Shown: positions 54,630 to 63,098 of the stretch, one piece after another
Layout: every line of letters starts with the position of its first letter
Numbering within the stretch: the first letter of the stretch is position 1
Source of the DNA: Nocardia otitidiscaviarum NBRC 14405
GTDB lineage: Bacteria; Actinomycetota; Actinomycetes; Mycobacteriales; Mycobacteriaceae
Assembly: GCF_000308635.1 (NCBI RefSeq)
Contig: NZ_BAGD01000037.1
Span: 1-64,000, forward strand
Reading direction: 5' to 3'
DNA length: 64,000 nucleotides
Position numbers and translations under genes: made by a program
The notes under the pieces: model-generated
Database searches by the model: none
What the model was told of the DNA's origin: nothing
What the model saw: only the letters and a program-made list of their open reading frames with translations

Positions 54630-56009
54630 TCAGTAGCGGCGGCGGCTGATGCGGCGCGCCCCGGCCAGCAGCACGAGCACCAGGACGGTGCCGCCGACCA
54701 TGAGGGTGATCCGCAGGTTGTCGTGATCCCGGCCGCGCGCCGACAGCGCCCCGGCGTCGTCCAGCGGTGGACTTGCCACGGCCACAGCGGAATCGGTGCT
54801 CTCGGAAGGTTCGGATCCGGTGCCCGTCAGTGCTCCGACGCTCGCCCCGTCCGGCAGGGCGAAACCGTAGTCCAGCAGCCCGGCCGCCTGTTCCCACGGC
54901 CGCAGCGGGCGCACCTCGGCCTGCAACAGGGTCACCACCAGTCGGCGGCCGCCCCGTTCGGCGGCGGCCACGAACGTCTGCCGGGCATCGTCGGTGAAAC
55001 CGGTCTTGCCGCCCAGCGCGCCCTCGTAGTTGAAGAGCAGGTGGTTGTCGTTTCCGATGGCGAAGCCGGGATGGTCCTCGTCGCCGGGTACCAGCGGATT
55101 CGCCGGGAAGCCCGGAAAGTCCACCTGTTCGGTGCGAATGAGTTCGGCGAACAGCGGGATCTCCATGGCGTCGCGGAACAGCACCGCCAGGTCGTAGGCC
55201 GAGGTGCTCATGCCCGGACCGTCCAGACCCGACGGGGTGGCGGCACGAGTGTCCAAGGCGCGCAACTGCTTCGCTCGCGCGTTCATCTTCGCCACCGCCG
55301 CCTCGTCGCCGCCGAGTTGCGCGGCGATGGCGTGCGCGGCGTCATTGCCCGAGGCCATGATGAGCGCCTGGAACAGTTGCCGATTGGTGTAGCGGCCACC
55401 CGGCCCGATGCCGACCCGGGTGCCCTCCATATTCGCGTCCTCCTGGGTGCCGATCACTACCGTGTCGAGGTCGAGCGTGCGCAGCGCCACGGCCGCCAGC
55501 AGCACCTTGATGGTGGAGGCGGGGCGGTAGCGGCCGTGTGGATCCTTGGCGGCGAGTACCGCGCCGGTGTCGAGGTCCGACACCACCCACGCGGTGGCGG
55601 AGATGCCCTCCGGCACCGCCGGAGCGTTCCGGGGTAGCACCAGTCCGCAGCCGCCGAGCTTGTCGCCGCCCACGGGTTTCGCCGGAATCGGTAGCGCGGC
55701 GGGCGTGGACTGTCCCGGGGCGGGCACCTCCGAGGTGTCGACGGGTGGCGGCGGCTGGCTCTTGTTCGGGCAGGAGTCGGTATTGGGAGTGGTGAACGGC
55801 GTCGTGGTGACGGACGGATCGGTCGGGGCGGGCTGCGCGGCGGCATCGGACGCCGGTCCGGTGGTGGACAGCGCCGTGAGCCCGGCCGTGAGCAGGGTCG
55901 CGATGAGGGCGCGGTGCCGGGTGGCGCGAATGCCCCGGCGCGCGTCCGAGCGGCGCTGGGACGGTCCGGCGGCGTGATCGTGGGGTGCGGGCCCGCGGCG
56001 AATACTCAT
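54630..56009 (-). CDS. dacB: D-alanyl-D-alanine carboxypeptidase (PBP5 class)
   Basis: 459 residues from ATG 56009. Signal segment at about 30-60 (HRALIATLLTAGLTALSTTGPASDAAAQP), then a Pro/Thr-rich linker. Serine peptidase S11 motifs: PASTIK (Ser near 166), MASGNDAA (SGN near 220), and GGKTG near 334. A C-terminal membrane helix and RRISRRRY tail anchor it. It trims the terminal D-Ala from peptidoglycan stem peptides. Position after yhjD matches mycobacterial dacB1. Confidence 0.92.
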   Translation of the reverse strand: MSIRRGPAPHDHAAGPSQRRSDARRGIRATRHRALIATLLTAGLTALSTTGPASDAAAQPAPTDPSVTTTPFTTPNTDSCPNKSQPPPPVDTSEVPAPGQSTPAALPIPAKPVGGDKLGGCGLVLPRNAPAVPEGISATAWVVSDLDTGAVLAAKDPHGRYRPASTIKVLLAAVALRTLDLDTVVIGTQEDANMEGTRVGIGPGGRYTNRQLFQALIMASGNDAAHAIAAQLGGDEAAVAKMNARAKQLRALDTRAATPSGLDGPGMSTSAYDLAVLFRDAMEIPLFAELIRTEQVDFPGFPANPLVPGDEDHPGFAIGNDNHLLFNYEGALGGKTGFTDDARQTFVAAAERGGRRLVVTLLQAEVRPLRPWEQAAGLLDYGFALPDGASVGALTGTGSEPSESTDSAVAVASPPLDDAGALSARGRDHDNLRITLMVGGTVLVLVLLAGARRISRRRY

Positions 56010-56153
56010 CGCGGATGAGCTTAACCGGGGCCGGCGCGTCGCCGACCGCGCGGAGGCCGACGACGCGTGAAGATCTCCCCCCGGAGTGGTCGCCGCCACC
56101 GGGTGACGAGCCCGTACGTCGGCGTAGCGGCCGAAACCGCTTGGGGGAGGGCG

Positions 56154-56828
56154 CTATTCGGCGCTGTTCCGCACGGGGCAGCCGTGCGCGAGCGGGCCGA
56201 GCAGCTTGTTGTTGTCGTAGAAGTGCTCGAGTTCGAGGATGCGCAGATCCTCGCTGACCTTGGCGATGGTGATGCCGGTCATCTCGATGAGCTCACCGGT
56301 GGGCTCGTGGCCCTGGTACGCACCGGTGTAGCGGCCCCAGTGCCGCCATTTGAAGGTGACGGTGGGTGGTCCCGCCAGCACTTCGAGCACCTCCCAGAAG
56401 AATCCGCCCGGGAAGGCGGTGTGGAAGATGTGGTGCGAGGACTCGAAGTCCTCACCCGCCGGGTAGTAGGGGTTGTCGCCGATCAGGATGTTGTAGCTGC
56501 CGATGCGGGCGAACTCCTCGGCGTTCTGCCAGGGACCGCCGTTGACCCGGCCGCGGTAGTGCTCGGCGACCAGGGAGACCCAGGTGGCCGGGTCCTTCTT
56601 GTGCGACACCTCCATCTCGAAGACCTTCACCAGCTCCTCGACGATGGCCTCCAGGGAACCGGGGGCGTGGTCGGTGGTGCGCTCCTTGGGCATGACCTCC
56701 TTGCTCAGGTGGTAGTCCGGAGCCTCCGCGCGCCAATCCTCCGCTGCCGCAGCGGCGATCACGGCATCGCGGCCCTGCAGGTGGAGCGGGGTCTCGGTGG
56801 CTTCGGATTCTGTTGTATCAACCGTCAT
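56154..56828 (-). CDS. Plant pathogen-related protein-like, SnoaL-fold protein
   Basis: 224 residues from ATG 56828. The middle and C-terminus resemble the plant pathogen-related protein family (an NTF2/SnoaL-like fold): LVKVFEMEVSHKKDPATW, SSHHIFHTAFPGGFFWEVLEVLAGPPTVTFKWRHWG, GHEPTGELIEMTGITIAKVSEDLRILELEHFYDNNKLLGPL. I base this on recalled family sequences. Conserved Trp/His residues may line a ligand pocket. The function is unknown in bacteria. Confidence 0.72.
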   Translation of the reverse strand: MTVDTTESEATETPLHLQGRDAVIAAAAAEDWRAEAPDYHLSKEVMPKERTTDHAPGSLEAIVEELVKVFEMEVSHKKDPATWVSLVAEHYRGRVNGGPWQNAEEFARIGSYNILIGDNPYYPAGEDFESSHHIFHTAFPGGFFWEVLEVLAGPPTVTFKWRHWGRYTGAYQGHEPTGELIEMTGITIAKVSEDLRILELEHFYDNNKLLGPLAHGCPVRNSAE

Positions 56829-56947
56829 TTCGTGCCTCTTGTGTCCAGACCCGATGTGGGTCAGTCGATCTCGTTTCGGACCGGTTGAACCTAACAGCGA
56901 ACGCGGGCGGCGTCGCGTCGAACGCGGCCGACGAGGCAGCTATTGAC

Positions 56948-56997
56948 AGTAACTAGCAAATGAGAGACTCTATCAAAATATAGTAACTAGTAAATGA
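56948..56997 (+). promoter_or_regulatory. Paired 16-bp direct repeats before MFS-TetR operon
   Basis: AGTAACTAGCAAATGA (56948-56963) and AGTAACTAGTAAATGA (56982-56997) differ at one base and are 34 bases apart. The second is centred on an ACTAGT near-palindrome. The region is AT-rich and lies just before the MFS start at 57009. Confidence 0.8.
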
Positions 56998-57008
56998 TCG
57001 GAGCTGTC

Positions 57009-58520
57009 ATGAAGGCTGCGGACACCCGCCGCTGGCTGGCCCTCGGCGCGCTCTCGGTGGCCATGCTCACCATCGGACTCGATGTCACCGCGCTGACCGT
57101 GGCGCTGCCCACCGTGGCCGTCGACCTGCACGCCGACACCGCCGCGCTGCAGTGGTTCACCAGCGCCTACACCCTCGCGCTGGCCGCGCTCATGCTGCCC
57201 GCCGGTGCGCTCGGCGACCGCTACGGCCGCCGCAGATTCCTGCTCGGCGCGCTGCTGTTGTTCGGCGTCGCCTCGGTGGCGTGCGCCTTCGCGGCCACCA
57301 CGGGCCAGCTCATCGCCGCCCGCGCCGCCCTCGGGGTCGGCGCGGCGGCCATGATGCCGCTGTCCATGGCGGTGCTGCCCGGCCTGTTCCCGGACCCCGA
57401 CGAGCGGCAGCGTGCCCTGACCATCTGGATCACGGCCACCGCCATCGGCCTGCCGCTCGGCCCCATCGTGGGCGGCTGGCTGCTCCAGCACTTCTGGTGG
57501 GGCTCGGTCTTCCTGATCAATGTGCCGCTGGTGATCGTGGGCGCGATCGCGGTGCCGCTGCTGCTGCCGGAATCCCGCGGCGACAACGCGTTTCGGATGG
57601 ACCTGCCCGGTGTGGTGCTGTCGGTGCTCGGCATGCTCGGCCTCACCTACGGCTTCATCCGCTGCGGCGACGAGGGCTGGGGCGACGGCATCGCCTGGGT
57701 CTGCATCGCCGTCGGGGTGGCGCTGCTGGCGGCGTTCGCGCTGTGGCAGCGGCGGACCACCCATCCGCTGATCGATCCGGAACTGTTCCGGGCGCGCGGA
57801 TTCCGCTGGGGCACCGTGTACATGGTCCTGGTGCAATTCGCCATGTTCGGCCTGTTCTTCACCATGCCGCAGTACTTCCAGGCGGTGCTGGACGCCGATG
57901 CGCTCGGTAGCGGGCTGCGGCTGCTGCCGCTCATCGCGGGCCTGCTCATCGGCACCCGGGTGACCGACCGACTCCTGCCCGCGGCCGGACCGCGCGTGGT
58001 GCTCACCTCCGGATTCGCGCTGCTCGCCGGAGGGCTCGCCCTGGGCGCATTCATCACGGTGGACAGCGGCTATGCCGTCGCGGCCGCATCCCTGACCCTG
58101 CTCGGTATCGGCATGGGCTTCGTCATGCCCGCCGCCATGGGGCTGGCGATCGACGATCTCTCGGCCGAGCGCGCCGGATCCGGCTCGGCATTGCTACAGG
58201 CGCTGCGTCAGGCGGGCGGCACCATCGGCATCGCCGTGCTGGGCACGGTGCTGTCCACCGCCTACCGCGCCGGGCTCGGCGACCTGGACCGCGCGCCGAT
58301 CAGTGACAGCGTGAATTCCGGTGTGGCGGTGGCGCATCAGCTCGGTGACGGCGCGCTGCACACGGTGCGGACCGCCTTCGTCGGTGGGATGAGCGCCATG
58401 CTGTGGGTGTGCGCGGCGATCTGCCTGGCCGCGGCCGGGCTCGCGGCGCTGACCACCGCGCCGCGCGCCGCGGGTGAGACGCCCGCGGCCGATACGGGAC
58501 AATCGCTGCATGTCGGTTGA
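57009..58520 (+). CDS. DHA2-family MFS exporter
   Basis: 503 residues from ATG 57009 with CGGAGC upstream; ATG 56994 lies inside the repeat and is less likely. Fourteen membrane helices. LTIGLDVTALTVALPTVAVDLHADTAALQWF (helix 1), LMLPAGALGDRYGRRRFLLGALLLFG (motif A), and GPIVGGWLLQHFWWGSVFLINVP (motif C region). A drug or metabolite exporter. The downstream TetR gene overlaps its end by 11 bp. Confidence 0.92.
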   Translation: MKAADTRRWLALGALSVAMLTIGLDVTALTVALPTVAVDLHADTAALQWFTSAYTLALAALMLPAGALGDRYGRRRFLLGALLLFGVASVACAFAATTGQLIAARAALGVGAAAMMPLSMAVLPGLFPDPDERQRALTIWITATAIGLPLGPIVGGWLLQHFWWGSVFLINVPLVIVGAIAVPLLLPESRGDNAFRMDLPGVVLSVLGMLGLTYGFIRCGDEGWGDGIAWVCIAVGVALLAAFALWQRRTTHPLIDPELFRARGFRWGTVYMVLVQFAMFGLFFTMPQYFQAVLDADALGSGLRLLPLIAGLLIGTRVTDRLLPAAGPRVVLTSGFALLAGGLALGAFITVDSGYAVAAASLTLLGIGMGFVMPAAMGLAIDDLSAERAGSGSALLQALRQAGGTIGIAVLGTVLSTAYRAGLGDLDRAPISDSVNSGVAVAHQLGDGALHTVRTAFVGGMSAMLWVCAAICLAAAGLAALTTAPRAAGETPAADTGQSLHVG

Positions 58521-59130
58521 GTCGAAGCCCGAGACCCGCCCGGCCGCCAAGCGGTCCGGCGGGTCGCTGCGTGAGCGGAAGAAGGAACGCACCCGCCAGG
58601 CCATCCGCGTCGAGGCGTTCCGGCTCTTCCGTGAGCAGGGCTACGCCGCGACCACCGTGGAGCAGATCGCCGAGGCGGCCGAGGTGTCGCCGAGCACCTT
58701 CTTCCGCTATTTCCCGTCCAAGGAACAGGTGGTGCTCGTCGACGACCTGGACCCGATCATCGTCGCGAGATACCGGGAGCAGCCGCCGGAGCTGTCCGCC
58801 CTGGAGGCCATCAAGCGGACCATGCTGGAGGCCATCGACGGGCTCGACCCGAGTCAGTTCGAGTTCGAGCGTGAACGCGCGGATCTGGTGCGCAGTGTCC
58901 CGGAATTGCGCGGCGCGCTGGCTCGGGAGATGGACCGCAATGTCGACCTCATCGCCCGGATGGTCGCCGAACGGGTCGGCCGGGAGACCGACGACATCGA
59001 GGTGCGGGCCCTGGCCGGGGCCTTCATCGGGGCCGCGGAGGCGGTGCTGATGGACCCCGCCCGCGATCCGTTCGATCTCACGGCCGTCGCCGGGATCATC
59101 GACTTCCTGTCGGCCGGGATGCCACTCTGA
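58510..59130 (+). CDS. TetR-family regulator co-transcribed with MFS gene
   Basis: 206 residues from ATG 58510, inside the last codons of the MFS gene. HTH at about 24-70 (RTRQAIRVEAFRLFREQGYAATTVEQIAEAAEVSPSTFFRYFPSKEQVV); helical ligand domain follows. Being co-transcribed, it can repress its own operon through the direct repeats at 56948 and 56982. Its 3' end overlaps the convergent hydroxylase gene by 35 bp. Confidence 0.9.
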   Translation: MSVESKPETRPAAKRSGGSLRERKKERTRQAIRVEAFRLFREQGYAATTVEQIAEAAEVSPSTFFRYFPSKEQVVLVDDLDPIIVARYREQPPELSALEAIKRTMLEAIDGLDPSQFEFERERADLVRSVPELRGALAREMDRNVDLIARMVAERVGRETDDIEVRALAGAFIGAAEAVLMDPARDPFDLTAVAGIIDFLSAGMPL

Positions 59131-59992
59131 GCGGCGACTCGTCGTCCATCTCGGCGAAGAAGCCGCCCACCACGTCCTCGATCTCGGCCACGGACTCGGC
59201 GCAGTACAGCACCGGCTGATAGTGCGTGATGTCGTAGCTGACGGTGCCCATCTCGGCGATGTCCAGCGGCCGCAGCTCGGCGGCGCGGAACTCCTCGATC
59301 TCACCGTACGACGACAGCAAACCCGCACCGTAGCAACGGACTTCACCCTCCTCGCGCACCACGCCGAACTCCATGGAGAACCAGAAGACGTCGGCCAGGA
59401 ACTTCAGCGCGACATCGGTTTCCAGCCGGGCCACCGCCGCGCCCACCTCGGAGTAGATGGCGGCGAAGCGGGGACTGGCCAATTGATTGGCGTGGCCCAG
59501 GATCTCGTGTACCGCATCCGGTTCCGGGGTGTACAGCGGCGCGCTGTGGTGGCGAATGTACTGGGTGGAGTGGAAGATCCGGTCCGCGAAGGAACCGAAG
59601 AACTCCCGCAGCGGTACCAGCCCGGCCGCGGGCACATAGCGGAAACCGGTGAGCGGGGTCAGCGCCGCGGACACCTCGTCGAGCTGCGGGATGTGGTCGG
59701 CGGGCAGCGCCAGGCGTTCGGCCGCGGCCCGCACCTCCGCACAGGCGTAGCGGCGGCGTTTGCGGGCCAATTCGGCGGAGACGATCCGCCAGACCTCCTG
59801 TTCCTCGCCGGTGTAGTCGACGTGGGGCACCGGCTCCCCGGGGCGATACGACAGTGCGAGGGCGGCAATGGCATTGCGGCGGACCCGATACTCCGGATCG
59901 TGCACGCCGGGATGCTCGTCGCTCAGATGCACCGTCACATCACCGTCGGCGCCCGTGGTCACCGGCGAGTACAGCTGAGCTTCGGTGAACAT
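59096..59992 (-). CDS. phhA: Phenylalanine 4-monooxygenase
   Basis: 298 residues from ATG 59992 with CTGGAGGC upstream. Aromatic amino-acid hydroxylase: ALTPLTGFRYVPAAGLVPLREFFGSFADRIFHSTQYIRH, iron ligands in PEPDAVHEILGHANQL (two His) and ADVFWFSMEFGVV (Glu), and CYGAGLLSSYGEI. Uses tetrahydropterin and oxygen to make tyrosine from phenylalanine. No carbinolamine dehydratase gene is seen nearby. Confidence 0.92.
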   Translation of the reverse strand: MFTEAQLYSPVTTGADGDVTVHLSDEHPGVHDPEYRVRRNAIAALALSYRPGEPVPHVDYTGEEQEVWRIVSAELARKRRRYACAEVRAAAERLALPADHIPQLDEVSAALTPLTGFRYVPAAGLVPLREFFGSFADRIFHSTQYIRHHSAPLYTPEPDAVHEILGHANQLASPRFAAIYSEVGAAVARLETDVALKFLADVFWFSMEFGVVREEGEVRCYGAGLLSSYGEIEEFRAAELRPLDIAEMGTVSYDITHYQPVLYCAESVAEIEDVVGGFFAEMDDESPLRVASRPTGSR

Positions 59993-60352
59993 GCCTCCAG
60001 GCAAGCACCAGCCGGGCCCTACGACAACAAAAGCCATCCCAGCTGAACAGATTGACTAGCTTTGCGGCGTGATCGGGCGCGTCAACGGGTATTTCGCCGG
60101 GAAACGGTACGCAGACGGCTCACCAGCGCGGATCGGCAACTCTCGGCCCGTGTTCACCCGGCTTGTGGTGTTTCGCGGTTCCTTCCTCGGCTCAGGGGGT
60201 AATTGCCTACCGTAAGCAGATATGGCGTGACGGGGGAGACGACCCTGCCACGACGACCGCGCAGGCGGCGGCAACAGTCCGATCGAGTCGATGGGACCCA
60301 GCGGTGCATCAGGTTGCCACCACATCTCCCATCCCGGAGCATTGGTACGACA
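59993..60352. promoter_or_regulatory. 360-bp divergent intergenic region
   Basis: Holds the promoters of phhA (minus) and the STAS-ATPase gene (plus). The STAS reading frame is open back to 60203, so part may be coding if translation starts earlier. No operator, repeat or RNA was recognised. Confidence 0.4.
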
Positions 60353-61117
60353 GTGTTGGGTGATACGGAACTTCAGTGGCAGCTCGACGAGCGAGACGGA
60401 TGCGTCGTGGTCCGGCCGCACGGGGAACTGAACCCGGCCACCTACCGGAACTTCAGCGATGACCTGGTCAAGTTCACCGTGGAAGAGCCGCGGGCGGTTA
60501 TCGTCGTCCTCGATGATCTGCGGGTCACCTCCGAACCGTTGTTCTCCGTCTTCGCGAGTGTGTCCATGCGGGTGGGAGACTGGCCGGGCGTCCCCATTCT
60601 GCTGGTCGTCGAGCTGGACCTCCGGCGCGCGGTGCTGCGATCCAGCGCCATTCGGCGTTTCGTACCGGTCTTCGCCACTGTCATCGCCGCGATCGACTCG
60701 CTCGACAATCCGCCGCTGCGGCGGTGGGCCACCCTCGATCTGACGCCGACCGGGGACTGCGCCCAGCGCGCCCGCCGCTTCGTCGACGACATCTGCCAGC
60801 GCTGGAACATTGCCGCGGTCCGCGGCGATGCCCAGCTCATCGCCACCGAGCTGGTCGAGAACTCCTTTCTGCACGGCCGCTCCGAGGCCGATATCCGGGT
60901 GCGCCTGGAGCTGCGCGGTGACCTGCTGACCGTCGCCGTCGCGGACGCGGACCCACGCGAGGCGGTGCTGCGGGAGCCAGGTCCGGGAGGACGCCGGTTC
61001 TACGGGCTGCACGTGGTGGCCCGGCTCTCGCGAGCTTGGGGCTGTGCGCCGAAATGGCCGATCGGCAAGGTGGTCTGGGCTACCGTGCCGGTCGGCCCCA
61101 GGCGGGAACCGCGCTGA
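60353..61117 (+). CDS. STAS domain fused to RsbW-like HATPase
   Basis: 254 residues from GTG 60353, the first codon before the STAS fold (LQWQLDERDGCVVVRPHGELN); earlier starts are possible. Residues about 5-110 are a STAS domain, though no clear phospho-Ser is visible in VVLDDLRVTSEPLFS. Residues about 125-245 are an anti-sigma-type HATPase (LIATELVENSFLHGRSEADIRVRL, N-box; DADPREAVLREPGPGGRRFYGLHVVARLS, G-box). This fuses the two halves of a partner switch in one chain. It likely regulates a sigma factor or a related target; it faces the cheB-cheR operon. Confidence 0.85.
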   Translation: MLGDTELQWQLDERDGCVVVRPHGELNPATYRNFSDDLVKFTVEEPRAVIVVLDDLRVTSEPLFSVFASVSMRVGDWPGVPILLVVELDLRRAVLRSSAIRRFVPVFATVIAAIDSLDNPPLRRWATLDLTPTGDCAQRARRFVDDICQRWNIAAVRGDAQLIATELVENSFLHGRSEADIRVRLELRGDLLTVAVADADPREAVLREPGPGGRRFYGLHVVARLSRAWGCAPKWPIGKVVWATVPVGPRREPR

Positions 61118-61125
61118 GCCGACTC

Positions 61126-61195
61126 CACCGAGCCACCGCGTACCGAGCCACCGCAGTATCGAGGAGCTGGGTATCGAGGAGCTGGGTATCGAGCT
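61126..61195 (+). repeat. Two adjacent 15-bp tandem repeats
   Basis: Unit ACCGAGCCACCGC occurs twice within 61126-61155 (15-bp period). Unit GTATCGAGGAGCTGG occurs twice at 61156-61185, with a third partial copy to 61195. They fill the gap between the convergent STAS and cheR genes. Confidence 0.92.
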
Positions 61196-63095
61196 ACTGC
61201 GGAAGCTGCACGTCGACTGGTGCACTCGGTTCCGCGTCGCCCGCGTGGAACGGCTCCATCACCAGGATGGCCCCGGTCGCCGCGCCGTTGCGATCGCGCA
61301 GCGCCGTGCACACCACCCGCACGGTGACGCGCCGCCCACGCCGGTTCACCCCCTCGAGTTCGACCTCGCCACGGTAGGCCGGATCGCTGAGCGCCGGTCG
61401 CACGATCGGACGCAGTTCCGCCACCGGCAGCCCGATATCCAGGTTGAGCAGGTGTTCGCCCTCGGCCTCGTCCGCCCGCATGCCCCACAGGTTCTCCGCC
61501 CCGCTGTTCCACACCACGATGCGCATGGAGGTGTCCACCACGGCCACCCCGCCGGGCCACGAGCTCATGACCGCGGCGAAGAACTCGTTGACCTCGTCGA
61601 GTTCATTGCTGCGCTCCCGCAGCTCGGAATTGAACGTCTGCAATTCGTCATTGGTGGACTGGAGTTCCTCGTTCGTCGTCTCCAATTCCTCATTGGTGGA
61701 CTGGAGTTCCTCGTTGGTGGTCTCCAACTCCTCGACGGTGGACTGGAGTTCCTCGTTCGTCGTCTCCAGCTCCTCATTGGTGGATTGCAGTTCCTCGTAC
61801 GCGGATTCGCGCTGCTGATTGGCCCGGCTCAGCTCGGTGAGCAGACGGCGGTTGGCCGTCACGTCGTGGAACACCACCGAAACGCCGATCGGCACATCGT
61901 CGATCAGCAGGGGGCTGACGTGCACCTCCAAGGCCAGTATCTCGCCCGGGCCGCGCTGCCATTCGACATCCTTGATGCGTAACGCCCGCTGGTCGGCTCG
62001 CACCTGATCGATATAGCCGCGCAGCTCCACGGGGCGGTAGGACAGCTCGAGGTCGCGCAGCGGGCGGCCCACATCGCGGTCGCTCAGGCCGAATAGGTGT
62101 CTGGCCTGCTGATTGGCCAGTGTCACAACATCATTCGGGCCCAGCACCACCTGCGCCACCGGACCGGCCGAGAAGGACAGCGCGCGCAGGGCCTCCACCT
62201 GGTCCAACTCGCGCCGGTCCGGCACCAGCGATCGGCCGAAGACGATGCCGACATCCATCCGTGACGTGGGCACCTTGCGGAACACCCGGCGTTTCAGATC
62301 GACCGGGTCGAAGATGCGGCTGTGCGACAACAGCATCTCGGCCTTGCCGAGGAACAGCAGACCGCGCGGAGCCAGCGCGAAATGGAACTTGTCCAGGATC
62401 TTGGTCTGGGTCTCGGCGTTGAAGTACATCAGCGTATTCCGGCACGCCAGCAGATCGATGCGGGAGATCGGCGCGTCCTGCACCAGATCATTGCGGCCGA
62501 AGATCACCGAGCGGCGCAGGTCCTTGCGGAAGGAGTAGCGCCCGCCGATCGATTCGAAGTACTTCTGGGTCAGTTCGTGGCCGAGCGGCTGCACTTCCTT
62601 CTCGCTGTATACGGCCTGGCGCGCGGTACCCAGCGCCTCCTCGTCCACATCGGTGGCGTAGATCTTGACCCGCTGGCGGAACTCCTCGATACCGAGCGCT
62701 TCGGCCAGCACGATGGCCAGGCTGTAGGCCTCCTCACCGGAGGCGCAGCCCGCGCACCACACCCGGATGGGCTCCTCGGGCCCGCGCTCGGCGAGCATGC
62801 TCGGCACGATGTCGGACTGCAGGAACTCCCAGGCATCGGGATCGCGGAAGTAGCCGGTCACATTGATCAGAATGGTGTTGAACAGGGCGACGAACTCATC
62901 CGAATTGGCCTGCAGCACATCCAGGTACTCGACGTAGTCGCCGACGGCCAGTTGCGCCATCCGGCGGTCCACCCGGCGCATCAGGCTGCTGCGCTTGTAA
63001 CCGGTGAAATCGAAGCCGCGGGCGTCTTTCAGGTATTGCAGGATCTCCTCGAAGCCCTGGGCGACGTGGGGCGTGCTGTCCTGTTCCACACGCAC
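61194..63095 (-). CDS. CheR-type methyltransferase with PAS domains and coiled coil
   Basis: 633 residues from GTG 63095. CheR N-terminal helices at about 15-80, then the SAM-dependent core (PIRVWCAGCASGEEAYSLAIVLAEALG near 108-134, VKIYATDVDEEAL, FGRNDLVQDAPISRIDLLACRNTLMYF). A PAS-like domain sits at about 320-420, a heptad-rich coiled coil at about 425-495 (TNEEL/TTNEELQST units), and a second PAS domain at about 500-610 (VAVVDTSMRIVVWNSGAENLWG). Such proteins methylate sensory proteins or act as PAS sensors. It lacks a histidine kinase domain. It follows cheB by three bases. Confidence 0.9.
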   Translation of the reverse strand: MRVEQDSTPHVAQGFEEILQYLKDARGFDFTGYKRSSLMRRVDRRMAQLAVGDYVEYLDVLQANSDEFVALFNTILINVTGYFRDPDAWEFLQSDIVPSMLAERGPEEPIRVWCAGCASGEEAYSLAIVLAEALGIEEFRQRVKIYATDVDEEALGTARQAVYSEKEVQPLGHELTQKYFESIGGRYSFRKDLRRSVIFGRNDLVQDAPISRIDLLACRNTLMYFNAETQTKILDKFHFALAPRGLLFLGKAEMLLSHSRIFDPVDLKRRVFRKVPTSRMDVGIVFGRSLVPDRRELDQVEALRALSFSAGPVAQVVLGPNDVVTLANQQARHLFGLSDRDVGRPLRDLELSYRPVELRGYIDQVRADQRALRIKDVEWQRGPGEILALEVHVSPLLIDDVPIGVSVVFHDVTANRRLLTELSRANQQRESAYEELQSTNEELETTNEELQSTVEELETTNEELQSTNEELETTNEELQSTNDELQTFNSELRERSNELDEVNEFFAAVMSSWPGGVAVVDTSMRIVVWNSGAENLWGMRADEAEGEHLLNLDIGLPVAELRPIVRPALSDPAYRGEVELEGVNRRGRRVTVRVVCTALRDRNGAATGAILVMEPFHAGDAEPSAPVDVQLPQ

Positions 63096-63098
63096 AAA

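Noticed and set aside
61640..61810. Repetitive DNA in the cheR gene
   Set aside because: It encodes the ELQSTNEELETTN heptad units common to CheR-PAS proteins; it is coding coiled coil, not a separate repeat element.
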